Source of the DNA: Aquilaria yunnanensis
Lineage: Eukaryota; Streptophyta; Magnoliopsida; Malvales; Thymelaeaceae
DNA length: 64,000 bases
Direction: 5' to 3'
NCBI GenBank assembly: GCA_039654915.1
Contig: CM077597.1
Location: 80,044,001 to 80,108,000, forward strand
Below the pieces are notes generated by a model. That model searched no databases. It was not told where the DNA came from and saw only the letters and a program-made list of their open reading frames with translations. This document shows positions 32,378 through 43,879 of the stretch, piece by piece (the first letter of the stretch is position 1; the number at the start of each line of letters is the position of its first letter). Made by a program: the position numbers and the translations under genes.

Positions 32378-34410
32378 TTCAAGTAGGTCCACCTTGCCTA
32401 TGCAGGTATTCAACAGTCTAAAAGTAGATATGGACCGGAAATAAGTCACTTATTTTTTTACATATGACTGCCTTATCAGTTTTCAGCCAACTTTCTCAGT
32501 TGTTCAAGCTCTTAATCAAACTTTGCAAGAGTTTGCAATAGCAGCAGGACAACATATTAATGTTCAAAAATCATAATGATATTTCAGTCGGAATGCTTCA
32601 GGGCCTGCTTGGTGTAGTATTATCCAGATCCTTCCTTTTCAAATTAATACTGGTATTCTTACTTATTTAGGAATGTCATTTTTCCAGGACTTATCTTGTC
32701 AATCCTCATCCAAATTCCTAGCAGACAAAGTACGAAAGCATTTTGCAAATTGGAAATGGAATCTTTTGAACCTTGTTGGTCACCTTAAACTTATTCAATT
32801 AACTTTGTCTTCCATTCCTGTTTATATTATTTCTATTCTTAAGGTCCTAGTGACTCTATCATATAATCTCTCCCAGCAATTTGTTCAGTTTTGGTGGTGG
32901 GGAACCTAAGCCAGACGAGGCCTTCACATGAGGCATCAAGGAATTTCCATCTTCCCAAAGGCCTTGGTGGTCTTAGGATTAAAGACCTACACCTTTTCAA
33001 CCAGGTATTGCTTATAAAAATATTTTGGAGAATTTTTATGGGGAATAGTAATACCTTGGTTTATAGAGTTCTTAAGTTTAAATATGAGCGCAACCACTTG
33101 ATTTGGACAACAAAGACATCTGAGAATATATCTCCTGTATGGCGAAGTCTTTTGGATGGTAGGAAACGATTGCAGAAGCATATTCAATGGTCTATTAGAT
33201 ATGGCTATACAATTCGGGGGTGGGAAAGATCCAAATCTTCATGTACTAGACCTATTTGATATACAAATGCATTGCTGGAACCCCCCTTTCCCCAACGTTT
33301 GTTTCCTCCACAGATTGTTGATCTTATTATGCAAATCTCTCCTTCATATCCTCTAAACAATCGAGATTCTATTGTTTGGCTTGGTAATGCTTCAAGCTTC
33401 TTCACTATAAAGCAAGGTTATTATAACATAGAGCCACAAAGGAAATCAGCCGCTTTGTTAAATTTTGTAGGCAACTTTCTATCTAATGCATCGCAGCCAG
33501 ATTTTCAAGGCATACTCAAGGCTATCTGGGATTTTTAGGTCTCCCAAAAATTTAAAATTTTCTTATGGAAATGTTTATCCAAAGCCTTGCCAACAAAGGC
33601 AAATCTTGCTAGCCATGGGGGTTTTATAGTTACTCTTAGTCCTCAATTTCATTCCTCACTAAGAATGTTCAAGCTCACAAGATATTTGGGGCAATTTTTG
33701 TTCCCGTCCATCACACACAGCTTATGTGTCATGTGAAGAATGGCTCATTTCTCTTCTAAGTCATCAGAAGCAATGGCCTTTGGACTGGTTTCGTTTCCTT
33801 ATAGCTACTCCATGGACTATCTGGGCCAGTCGTAATGATTGCACCTTCAAAAATGCTACATTTCATGTTCCTTCCTTAACCTCCAGATAGGATGATCTAT
33901 ATCAACAACTATCAATGGCTAATGATTTCCAATAAAAGCACTCATATTTTCCTTTCGATCCCCCTACATACTCTATATCATTCCTGGGGTCATCATCAAG
34001 ATCAAAATATGTTTGGCCATCCAAAAATCTTTGTTGCAATATGGTGCTTGGTGAAATTCATTTGGATTGGGGCAGTTACTTGGGTCTGGTTAGGGATCAA
34101 TGCCCTTCCAAGACACCACTCTCTTTCCTCAGTGTATCTCACCTCCGGAAGTAAAACTCTATGCTATTCATTGAGTGATATCTTTTGCATCCGCCCAAGA
34201 TATTAGATTGACTATTTGCAAGTCTTGCGGATGCTTGTAGGTACATTATCCACTAGTACGCCTCTTCTCTGACTTATTCACCATACTAAGGACATTCTCA
34301 ACAGTTTCCATTATTGTTCGATCCTTATGGTTCCAAGGCAGAGCGTGTTGATTGCCCACCAGCTTGCTTCTTCTACTTTTTCCTAATGTCTTTTTTCCGG
34401 AAAAAAAAAA
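32378..34410 (+). pseudogene. 5'-truncated LINE (L1-type) ORF2 remnant with poly(A) tail
   Basis: Decayed non-LTR reverse transcriptase. The frame reads 'SRYGPEISHLFF', then after a +1 shift in a T-run 'TYDCLISFQ' where active L1-type elements have F-A-D-D. Next come 'GQHINVQKS', 'LTYLGMSFF', 'LNLVGHLKLIQLTLSSIPVY', 'FWWWG', 'HLPKGLGGLRIKDLHLFNQ' and 'WRSLLDGRK' (thumb and connection), and a zf-RVT-like 'KFKIFLWKCLSKALPTKANL' around 33550. The 3' end carries an A-run at 34401-34410. The 5' two-thirds of a LINE is absent, as typical for incomplete target-primed reverse transcription. Confidence 0.8.
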
Positions 34411-36046
34411 TCCGAAAGTCCTCTAACTTTACCAAAATAATGGTCATGTAACTTTTGCTATACATTTCAAGGCAAGTAGAGTTGCATATGAAGAGGGATA
34501 AAGGGAAAGAGAAAAGAAGAAAAATTGGAAAATAAAAATACTTGCAGGTTTCGAAGCAACTTGCCGAAATAAACATCTTTGGAAGACAAAAATAAAACAA
34601 AATAGGCTCCAAGTCGATAGCAAATAGAGCACAAAATCACAGAAAGGAGCCAGATTAAAAAGCAGAAAGCTTTGGAGTAGCCCTATACATTGCTCGCACC
34701 GACCGCCAATCCTAGCATCCCTACCCTCGTTGGCCCTCAAAAGAGCAGGTGGCTTGAATCAGACCGAAATAGACGAACTTCCAATCAACATCTCGTGCTC
34801 GGGAAAAGGTATGTCACTGAACATCAAGCAAAACAATCACCAACTCCAACAACCTAAGTCGTAAATTATCGGTATATCCACATGGTATACTATGTAGCAT
34901 ATATCTCTTAAAAAATATTAGAATATTATTTTAAAATGAAATACATTAAATATATTTTTTTATACTTTTTTATATGTATTATAGTTATTTTCATTATAAT
35001 TTCTCACATTATGTGGAAGGTAATATTTTTATATAAAAAATAATAAAATGGAATATATAGAACAAAGTAAATATTATTTAGCAAATAAATAATTTATTGA
35101 TACATGAGGAAAAAAAAAAGTAACAAGACTCTGATATTAATAATATATTTTCTAATACTACGTTGACTTCTTTGGTAGCTCAAAAAATTGTCATTTTATA
35201 TATTTATGTATGAAACGTGATGTAAAATAAAAGAAAAATACATCACCCATGCACCTGGCAAACCGTATGCCACACTACATACCGCACGAAAGACCTCGTT
35301 AAACTGACAAAATATACATAAGCTCAACGATACGCAAAATACTACGAAATATCAAAGCACAACACAAAAATTTTTGTACCATGTAATGCATACTCACGGT
35401 AAATGAAATTTCACGTGAAATACTGTAAAATTAAAGAACATGAGAACAACTAATTAAGGTTAGAGCAGAAAAATTGAAGATGAACAAGGAAAACAGCGAA
35501 AGGCCATAAAAAAAATTAAAGCCAGACAACAGCGAAAGAAACATCATAAAATGAATAAACCTGGGATTAGAGTTTGATCGGAACCTAGAATGCGATTGTT
35601 CTTTCATCAGTCGACTAAAGCCTTAGGGTATGAGCAATGTAAGTATGGGCAGGTGTTCTCTTCGTATAAACAGGAAAAAAAAAACATGTTATGATCTGTT
35701 CTTATCGAACTCAAAGAAGAAAGTAGGAGCAGGTGCTGGGAATGAGAAGGATCCCCCCTCCTCTACGAGACCTGGATTTGGGCTCTAGTGGACGGAAGAA
35801 ACAGGAAAAAGGGGGCCCAAAAAAAGCTAACAAATGGGCTAGACTCAGCCCAAAGACCGAGGCACTGTAGCGGTGAATACCTGTTTATACCATCAAAGCA
35901 AGCTTTATGGTTTTAGTTAGCATAACTAGTCATCAGCTCGCACTTGGCTGCGGGTCAATAAACAAAAATTATGATTTTCTCAGTATTAAAGAGAAGCTGT
36001 TTGTCTTTTTTTGTTTTTTCTTGACATAGTTTGGGCCAATAAGATT
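34411..36046. other. Intergenic sequence, no gene recognised
   Basis: The minus-strand ORFs at 34373-34740 are F/L/S-rich and unremarkable. The rest is AT-rich, with a GC-richer patch at 35730-35880 containing 'GGATTTGGGCTCTAG' phrases. Nothing recognised. Confidence 0.35.
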
Positions 36047-36054
36047 ACTCGAAC

Positions 36055-37177
36055 TAAGGGTGGTATCGAACCGAGCCGAGCCCGAATCCCTTGGGCTCGA
36101 GCTCGGCTCATTTAAGTTTGAGATGTGTTCAGGTTTGGACTCGGGCTTGATGAGCTCAAGATGTGTTCAGGTTCGGACTCGGGCTTGATGAGCTCGAGAA
36201 AATTGTGCTTGAGTTTGGGCTGGTATGGTGCTCGAGCTTGATTTAAACGCTCGAGCTGAAGCTCTGTTCGAGCTCGAGATTGAGCTCGTTAAAAAAAAAA
36301 AAAAAAAGAAAAAAAACAACAACAAAATTCATGAATCACTGCAAATCATTCACAGCAAGAATAGGAGGGAGACATACCAATGGCCCAGGGAATCTTGTCC
36401 AGATTGGCGACAGAGGGAGGTTGCTTCACAGCGGCGGGCCGGTGGCACAGGAGATGGGGGAAAGTCCAGCGGAGAAGCAACCGACTGCACCATTAGCAAC
36501 GTTCGACGGAGAAGAAGTCAAGCAAAGGAGCAACCGATTGCGCGATTGACGACGCGCGACAGAGGAGAAATTCGGTGAAAGGGCGACCGATTGCGCGACA
36601 AAAGAGAAATTCGGCAAAGGGGCGACGCGCGATAGAGGAGAAGTCCAGTGAAAGGGCAACGTGCAACAGAGGAGAAATCAAGTGGAGCCGCAGAGAAGCG
36701 ACCAACTACCCAACTCTCGGCGCTCAACAGAGGACATGTCTGACGGAGAAGTGAGATCGGCCGTGGCTCGCTGCGGCTTTGTGATCGTGAGCGTCTGCCG
36801 GCCACTGATGCTGAGACGCTTACCTGAGACGAGAATGACCGAGTCTACTGATGGTCTGATCCCTTGGGTTTGGGCTGGGTAGAATTTTAGGTTTCACGTT
36901 TTACTTCATTTTAATTACTAATAATAATAATTATTATTATTATTTGATAGGCTCGAAAACCTATCGAATCAAACACAAACATGTTCAAGCTCAGTTCGAT
37001 AAGGGATTCGAATAATAAAAAGGGCTTGAGCTCATATTTGAAGTTCAAAAAGCTCGGTTCATCAATGCTAATTTCAAGCTCGAGCTCGAATAGTTCAATA
37101 AAAACTCGGTTCGTTAATGCTAATTTTGAGCTCAAACTCGAACAGTTTGATAAAAGCTCAGTTCGCTAACACCCCTA
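36055..37177 (+). mobile_element. Non-autonomous hAT-like element 1 (GAGCTCG-rich)
   Basis: The terminal sequence TAAGGGTGGTATCGAACC mirrors the complement of the right end (TAGGGGTGTTAGCGAAC). The flanks are ACTCGAAC (36047-36054) and ACTCAAAT (37178-37185), an 8-bp duplication differing by two transitions, the length expected for hAT. Subterminal regions repeat GCTCGAGCTCG/CGAGCTCGGCTC. The interior is GC-rich and repetitive, with no transposase. Confidence 0.7.
36440..36690 (+). repeat. GC-rich degenerate tandem repeats inside hAT-like element 1
   Basis: The theme 'CGACAGAGGAGAAATTCGG' and 'AAAGGGCGACC' recurs four to five times with periods of about 40-60 bp. All overlapping ORFs on both strands here (for example 36225-36578 +, 36518-36805 -) are by-products of this repeat and are not called as genes. 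Confidence 0.6.
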
Positions 37178-37212
37178 ACTCAAATAGCCATTAGCCCCTG
37201 CTCTTCCCCCCT

Positions 37213-37235
37213 CCCCCCCCCCCCCCCCCCCCCCC
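37213..37235 (+). repeat. Poly(C) tract, 23 nt
   Basis: An uninterrupted run of C directly 3' of hAT-like element 1. A second C-run of 17 lies at 45995-46011. Such runs may form G-quadruplex or i-motif structures and are also prone to length error. Confidence 0.85.
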
Positions 37236-37584
37236 AAATTTTTCCTAAAAGCCCATCATCGTTTAGTATTTTTGTAAATACCAGAATGGGCCTAGCCCCA
37301 CAAAAAAAATTGAAGGAGACCAGCTACTATTTTTAAAGTCCAATCACCTTTTAGTGTTTTAGTTAATATAATGAGAGAAAGTATTTTCATTAAGTGTTGC
37401 TACGACTTTTAATCAATTTATAAAGGAGTAAACTTTGGTGCATACGAAAACTAGGGGAAGAAATATACTTGGTATAGAAGGTTGGTTTGAAAATAAATAG
37501 GTTGTCGATTTTTAGTTGCAGAGAGCTTATTGGAGAAATATTTTGGATCATTTTATGATGCTTGGATGGCACAAAAAAGTTCTA

Positions 37585-37800
37585 CAGGTTCATTAAAATA
37601 AAGTGAGAAAGTTTATCTATATCAAGAAGATTGAATAGGAAGAGATGAAAACTCAAACTAGTTTCATGTTGTCGTTAGGGGGAAATCGAGGAACTAGAAT
37701 TCTAGGTCTCAATAAATGGGAGATGGGTGAAAGATCCAGACCAAATCAAAGGTACAAGTCTTAAGATTTTTCAAAAATATTTTTCAAGAAGAGCAGATTG
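37585..37800 (+). pseudogene. Short LINE ORF2 fragment
   Basis: In two adjacent frames the sequence reads 'GDENSN', stop, 'FHVVVRGKSRN', then 'NKWEM' or, after a shift, 'INGRWVKDPDQIKG..LKIFQKYF'. This is the linker between endonuclease and reverse transcriptase of plant L1-type LINEs (usual form GDENT.FFH..., NG.W..DP..IK...FF). No catalytic motif is present and it is heavily degraded. It is separate from the LINE at 32378. Confidence 0.6.
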
Positions 37801-38558
37801 CAAGTTGTTGGATGCCTTGGAGGAAGGAGGTTATGAAGGAAGAATTTAGGGGGTTGAGAGTGGATAGTTTACTTGGGAAAATTCTGGGTTTATTAGTAAA
37901 AAGACGGTGGAGAATTAGAGGAAGGTCTCTATGGATAATGGACAATTGGTATATGGTGAAAATGGAGGATGATAGATAGGGAGTTGATGAGGTTGGGGAA
38001 AGGACGATAAGAGGAGTTCACCCACCAAGCCATAAACACATGGTGTTAAGCCTTGCTTGAACCCGAAAGTTTAAGTTGTTGGGTCATAAGCCCACTAACA
38101 TATATAAGTAGATTACTTCTTCATTATTCCTCTAATGTAGGATTACGTCACATGTAGATGCCCCAATAATCTCCCTTTTACTTGCAACTCCATCCATATA
38201 TATTGAGCACCACTCCCCTTTAAATTGCACAATAGATGCACCAAACCTTGGGTGGAGTATGTAAAAGTCATCACTTATTCCTGGAATTTACTTAATCATA
38301 GGCAAAGTCATGGGAGCCATACTTTGTGTCAATCACTGATCCAGCTAAGCCATCAACTCTGATATCACTATAAAGGATCAACATCATACCCATGCCAATG
38401 CAACGGACTTTGACATCAGTCACACGTATGCACATAGTGAAAACACAAGCACATACAAAATCAAATCAGCACACAATATTTATGTGGTTTAGCTTCTTTA
38501 TAATAAGCCTACATGCACAAACCCTCTTGGCAAATTTACTCCACTATTGAGAATAAGA
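37801..38558. other. Intergenic sequence with retrotransposon-like phrases
   Basis: The phrases 'AACTCTGATATCACTATAAAGGATCAAC' (38355-38383 region) and 'TATGTGGTTTAGCTTC' (38480) are of the kind found at ends of plant Copia elements. No LTR pair was found and no gene is seen. Confidence 0.35.
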
Positions 38559-39078
38559 CACTACAAGAGAAATCATAAAAAGCAATTGAACTTTAATTGC
38601 CTTTCAAAGCTAGTCGCATGTCAATCACTTTTGTGAGGCTCATAAAAAGAGCAATTGAAAATGTTCAATCAGTCACGTGATAGTTGCTTTTCAATTGTAA
38701 AATATTAAATTTTAGTCACTTTTTTTAAAACAAAAAGTTAGTCGCTCGTAAGGCACAAAACATATGACCCACTCCCCCCCCCCCTAATGCCCTCATTATC
38801 TTATTGTCGAGCTTCTTCTACTGCATATTCGTTCACCCTCTTTCTTCTTATTTTGTTATTCTAGTGCAGCCTTACGAGTACTCTTGCACCATATAGAGCT
38901 CTTTCTTATAGCACTTATGTGTCTTCCTATACCCAGGGCAAGCCATTCTTGGCTATCACCTCACATTTTATCTCCCCACAACTTCTCTCACCTTGATTCT
39001 TCTTATTACATATTTGTCTATAAAAAATCTATGCCCCAAAATTCTAGTCACATTCAATGAAATCAAAATATTGAAAAA
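38559..39078 (+). mobile_element. CACTA-type transposon terminus with subterminal repeats
   Basis: CACTACAAGAGAAATC at 38559 matches the canonical start of plant En/Spm elements (CACTACAAGAAAA). The next 200 bp repeat 'GCAATTGAA' and 'TTCAATTG' in both orientations, as expected for subterminal transposase-binding repeats. No opposite terminus (...TTGTAGTG) was found, so the element is truncated or its far end lies beyond recognition. Confidence 0.45.
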
Positions 39079-39475
39079 TGTGACCAGTAACAAAATCAAA
39101 TAACTAAAATCATGACCAATTACAAAATTAGGTACCTGAAAGTGTAACCAATCATAAAATTAAGTATTTGAAATTGTGATTGGTCACAAAAATCAAGTAT
39201 CTAAAACCATGACCAGTCACAAAATCAAATACATAAATGTGTGAATGGCCACAGAGTCAAGTATCTAAAACAGTCACTGGTGACAACTGGTCACAAAATC
39301 AAGTACTTGAAATTGTGACCAGTTACAAAATCAGGTACCTAAAATCATAGCCAATCATAAAATTATAATCACAATTAATGTATGACAGATGACAAAATTG
39401 GGATACCTAAAATTGTGACTAGTCAAAATCAGGAACCTACAAGTATGTCTGGTCACAAAATCAGAAACATGAAAG
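39079..39475 (+). repeat. Degenerate minisatellite, ~12 units of ~32 bp
   Basis: The consensus resembles GTGACCAGTCACAAAATCAAG followed by TACCTGAAATT. Units begin near 39079, 39111, 39143, 39175 and 39208 and continue at similar spacing to about 39475, with one irregular stretch at 39360-39400. The GTGACCAGTCAC core is itself nearly palindromic. It lies directly after the CACTA-like terminus and may belong to that element. Confidence 0.8.
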
Positions 39476-39766
39476 TTTTGTGCAAATTTTGACAACTTGG
39501 CAAATTTTAGGTTAAATTTGACATACTAAAAACATATTTGGTACAATGTGACAAACAATGGAACTATTGGACTTGATTGAAAATTTATGAAAAGCAAAGG
39601 CAAACATTACTTTCTTAATGGCTTAAATGTAAAACAATGCCTCAAACTTTATCTATTGAATCATTTAAGGGCCTGAACTATGAATCAACACGAATCAGGA
39701 CTTGTACTTCTAAATTTGTGGTAATTAAGTCCATAATATAAGTTTGTCAATCAGGTAAAGTCATGC
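39476..39766. other. Intergenic sequence, no gene recognised
   Basis: AT-rich sequence between the minisatellite and hAT-like element 2. Nothing recognised. Confidence 0.4.
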
Positions 39767-39774
39767 GTTTGGAC

Positions 39775-40215
39775 TAGGGGTGAAAACGAGCCGAGCTGAT
39801 CTCGAACACCCTAGGCTCGAAGCTTGGCTCATTAAGGATTGGCTCGATTAAGGCTTGAGCTAGAGTTCGACGAGCTTGGAAAATAGGCCTCGAAGCTAGG
39901 CTAAAAACTATTTGGGCTCAGCTTAGTGGCTTAATAGGCTCTAAGTTCGATTTAAGGTTTGTGCTCGATTCAAGGTTTAAGCTCGATTTAAGGAATTAAA
40001 ATTAAAATTTTAAGGTATATTAAAAAAAACTTAATTTAGTTTTTATATTAAAAAATATTAAGCTCATTAGGTTCGATAAGAGTTCGAGCCAACCAGCTCA
40101 TTAAGGGTTTGAACTTATAATGAAGCTCAAAGCTCGTTAGGGTCGACTCGATAACAAAAAAATCAAGCTTGAACTCGAACTGTTCAATAAGAGGCTTGGA
40201 TTGTTTCCACCCTCA
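39775..40215 (+). mobile_element. Non-autonomous hAT-like element 2 (441 bp)
   Basis: It starts TAGGGGTGAAAACGAGCC and ends GTTTCCACCCTCA (complement TGAGGGTGGAAAC). The flanks GTTTGGAC (39767-39774) and GTTCAAAC (40216-40223) match at five of eight positions, all differences being transitions. The interior repeats 'AGGCTCGA', 'AAGCTCGATTTAAGG' and 'GAGCTTG' and is related to element 1. No coding region. Confidence 0.65.
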
Positions 40216-41230
40216 GTTCAAACGTCTTTGCCACCGTCTAACCAAGCTGATAGACTCAGCCACATCATCAATCGTAAAGGTACTTAAACGGTGGCAAATG
40301 GCATCCAAACGCGTGACTTTACAAACTAAACAAACTCACCTTCTAGACTAAACTGCCTCAAACTCAAAACTATAAATAATCCATAGTAATTTTGAGTTGT
40401 GCTGGTTCACAATTCAGAGCTATTAAGTAATCCAACATGCAAAGTTTGCTGCATTTAAGCCTTTCTTAAACATTTTAGCTTTTCCAATATGCTGCCCCTA
40501 CTACCTAGTATCTTCAATCACGACCACCATCATTCAACTGCCGCTAACTCTTCCCAACGATAGCCAAAACGCAGTCCAAACTCCTAGCACTTATTTCAAC
40601 CATCAGCCACCACAAAAAATGGTAAACCAAAGGCCACGAACGTCACGACTCCTTGTGACCTGATTGTCTTCATCCATCACCGTTGGGGTTCAATGGCCCC
40701 ATTCCCAAAGTTGCCAACCATTGCCCACCAAAATGTCAACTACCATAATTTTGCCAAATCTGTGAGAATTATGAGAAAGAATGAGGATTGTGACTTAGGC
40801 TAATTCGTGACCTGAATTTGACCCAGGTTACGACCTGACTCTTCTCTCTTTGGCTTCTTACCTAACGGGCTGTAGTCTGCATAGGGTACAAATTGATAAC
40901 CAGGTGACTTCAATTAGCTTAAGTTTGTTAGATAGCTACATTTCAAGGGTTTCATTGCACACATTCCTGGTGGTAGGCATGATAATTTGGATGCACAAGT
41001 TAGGTTTAAGTTAAATTATTTTGGTTAGGCTTAATCATATTATTATAAATTCAAGTGTAGGTTATATTATTTGGGTTCATATTGATTTTAGGCATAGTGG
41101 ATTTCGGGTTTACGTTGGGTTAAGTTGGACTTATTTGAGTTCAGGTTCAATACAAATTGGGTCAATTTCAGTCTCTGTAACTTTAAATCAGGTTATTTGG
41201 GTTGTAGGTAGGTGTAAGTAATATTTGAAG
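40216..41230. other. Intergenic sequence, no gene recognised
   Basis: Mixed-composition sequence. ORFs of 60-66 codons (40169-40351, 41021-41221) have no recognisable features. Confidence 0.35.
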
Positions 41231-41826
41231 AAAACTGAAAAAACCAAGAAGACCGATTAGATTCAGATAAAATAGTTTTTTTTTTTTGTTTGGTCAATTC
41301 GGATTAAAACTGAATTTCATTTTCAGTTATCGGATCAGTTATTGGATCATATACTTAAAATCAAATAAACCGAATAAACCAAATAGTAATAAATATTTTA
41401 CCATTATTCATAACGAATATATATATATATATATATATAATATAATATAATATAATTATTTCATACTAGTTTTTACTATTATCCAAATTGATCATACATA
41501 TATAGAGTTATTTCCCACTAATTTGGTTTATATGTTGTCTATCGTTCTTTAATTTTATGTATGAGAAGTAAAAAGTTTAATATTTATCTTATGTTTGCAT
41601 TTACTATATGTCTAGGTCATAGAAAGAAAAATCGAATAAATTGAAATGTAATTGAGATAGTTCAGATTGATTCTGACATATAATTCAAACAATTTAGATA
41701 CACCTTGTAAAAATAAAAAACCTATTAGATCATTATGCTCAAATTGGTTCCAAACTGAACTAATTGAATGCTCAATCCCATTTTTTGGTTAGATTTGGGT
41801 TGGCCATTCAGGTTTTTTCAGTTCAG
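41231..41826 (+). mobile_element. Possible MITE with short inverted ends
   Basis: The left end 'AAAACTGAAAAAACC' is mirrored by 'GGTTTTTTCAGTT' at 41813-41825. The interior has 'AACTGAATTTCATTTTCAGTTATCGG' style repeats and a (TA)n run at 41418-41440. No clear target duplication, hence low confidence. Confidence 0.35.
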
Positions 41827-42192
41827 AAATTGAGTTATTTCAGGGAAAATGCCATAAAAAGTCTTATAAATTTCACAATTTTTCTAGTTGAGTCATATAA
41901 CCACACGAGTTTCCGTTTAGTCATATATGTTTGAAAATGTGAGCTACATTAATCCTATATTGGATGCATCTGACAGGAAATCTTAGTTACCACTTCATTG
42001 CTGTTTAGCTTTGTCTAGTAGGCTATTCTTTACCCTAGTTGGCAGAAGGCACAGTTTTCTCTTGACCATTTTGGTCTAGGTGGCTCATATGGGGCTTATT
42101 CTAGAAGAAATAAGTGATGGGTGGACATTGTTTGACTTAAAAGAAGAAAAAGGCATCTCATCTCCTACCTAGAGCAACAATGATGTAGATCT

Positions 42193-42531
42193 TCATGAAA
42201 ACCCTAACCAGGAAGTTCTTATATCCAACCGACCATAGTTTTGTACCATTATATCGATTACATCTTTGACTTGATGTTCTTTGACGATGCCACCGTGCAA
42301 GTATGCAGACTGCCGATGGCTGATTGATGTAGCCACTTGCTTGCTTAGTTGATCTTGGATGTTAGTGATGACAATCATATGAGCATTATGATCGGTGAAG
42401 AGATAAGTCATAGCTTTTCTAATACTGCTGACGGCGCCAGTGATAATGGCTTCTTTACCGACCAATTTGCTACTAATGGAGGCTAAGTACCCCATTGGAA
42501 AAAAAAAACCTAATCGGGAAGTTCTTACCAC
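42193..42531 (-). pseudogene. Short-chain dehydrogenase/reductase N-terminal fragment
   Basis: The 112-codon ORF contains 'SSKLVGKEAIITGAVSSIRK', a degraded Rossmann TGxxxGxG motif, then 'TNIQDQLSKQVA' (acidic residue of the cofactor pocket), 'HGGIVKEHQVKDVID' and 'NYGRLDI'. This is the first ~85 residues of the classical plant SDR family that includes secoisolariciresinol dehydrogenase and momilactone A synthase. The NNAG, catalytic Ser and YxxxK portions are absent. Glycines of the cofactor loop are mutated, so it is not an enzyme. It lies within the Mutator-like element and is bounded by ~24-bp imperfect direct repeats at 42197-42221 and 42504-42527. Confidence 0.75.
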
Positions 42532-42582
42532 AGTACTTTAATGATGCTTCAGCTAGTTACAGAGTTGCTCTATTTTTTTTTG

Positions 42583-43081
42583 TGTAAAACCCTCATATAC
42601 CACATCATATCCCACATAAGAAAAATGTAGGAAACCTTATATGCATATATAGATTCAAGTTTTAGAGCACAAGTAGTTAGGGCTTATCCTTTTCACAAAA
42701 GATAGTCCATATGGTATGGACAGATGTTCTGTTGACCGATTCTAGACTTGCGTTGTTTCAGTTGGTATCAGAGCCGATCTGGTACCACGATGATGTAGCA
42801 TATTAAGTGTGCACATGCATCATCTATCGGGCTGATCCTAGATTAGAGAGGTTACTGGTCTGAGGGACCAAATAATCTGATTGATCCCAACAAGGACGTT
42901 GGATACATAAAAAATGGAGTAATGCCTCCATATTCCACATGGGAAAAATGTGGGAAACCTTATGTGGATATAGATTTAAGTTCTAGAGCAAAAGTACCTA
43001 GTGTTTATCCTTTTTACAAAAGATAACTCATGTGGTATAGGCAGATGGCCTGTTGACCGCTTCTGGACTTGGGTTGTCATA
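42583..43081 (+). mobile_element. TRIM retrotransposon copy D (degenerate), nested
   Basis: 5' LTR about 42583-42760 (TGTAAAACCCTCATA...GTTGTTTCA), intact primer site TGGTATCAGAGCC at 42763-42775, purine tract AAAAAATGGAG, and 3' LTR about 42920-43081. The two LTRs differ much more than those of copies A and B, so this is an older insertion inside the Mutator-like element. Confidence 0.8.
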
Positions 43082-43879
43082 CTTTTCAAGTTTTTCATTT
43101 GATACATCATGGATGGTTGATCGGATATAATAATTGTTTAAGTTTTGGTTAGAAAAAAAAAATGAAGGTAATATGTTCGACAAAATGCCTTAATGAAAAG
43201 TTCTTGTTGGCCGACTTGAATGTTAGCGTTAGATGTTAGCCAAGTTGAATGTTGGCCAAAGGTTTCACCATTGTCCAACTCTTTTTCCTTTTGTGAATAA
43301 TAAAGGCAATATATTTGACAAAATGTCTCAATAAAAAGTGTTTATTCCTCCAATCTTTATTCCAAAATTGAGATCCCTTACTTTCTGAAGTACTGAAATA
43401 GCCAAATCTCAAAAATCCAGAATTTCATAACAAAAAAATGATGTTAAACAGTAGAGAAAGAAAACTAACAATTGTTGCTCATTAGCGAGTGCGCTGGCGA
43501 GTGCATCTGGCCACTATCTGTTGGCAGCAAACAAGAGATGAGAGATCAAGGTTTTAAATGGAGTCGAGTCGGGTCTAAGGATGGTTATGAAATGGGCTTG
43601 TTGGTCTATTAAAGTGAGTTTAGGGTTTTAGGAGGTGGTATCTCTCTCTAACAACTTCTTGCTTGCTCACTTGCAAGGTGTTTAACATTTTGTCTATGAA
43701 AGAGAGAAAGAGAGAGAGAGAGAGATGGGCTTTGTATGAAAGAGAGTGAGATGGAGAGAATTTTGTCTAACTAGGCCTCAAGTACCTGTAATTTCGTGTT
43801 TGTTGAACTATTTTTATGTAACGTTTGTTTTTGCAATTAAATCCACCTACATGTGCCAACTGGGCAAACGTTAACAGCC
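43082..43879. other. Interior of the Mutator-like element
   Basis: It includes two related phrases 'AATATGTTCGACAAAATG' (43170) and 'AATATATTTGACAAAATG' (43308), each followed by 'AATAAAAAG'/'AATGAAAAG', an internal duplication, and a GAGAGA run near 43703-43725. No gene fragment other than the SDR piece was recognised. Confidence 0.4.

Noticed and set aside
36225..36882. Overlapping Arg-rich ORFs on both strands
   Set aside because: They arise from GC-rich degenerate tandem repeats inside a hAT-like element; no frame is favoured over the others.
39079..39475. CRISPR-like regularly spaced repeats
   Set aside because: The units are contiguous and degenerate without unique spacers, in a plant nuclear context; it is a minisatellite.
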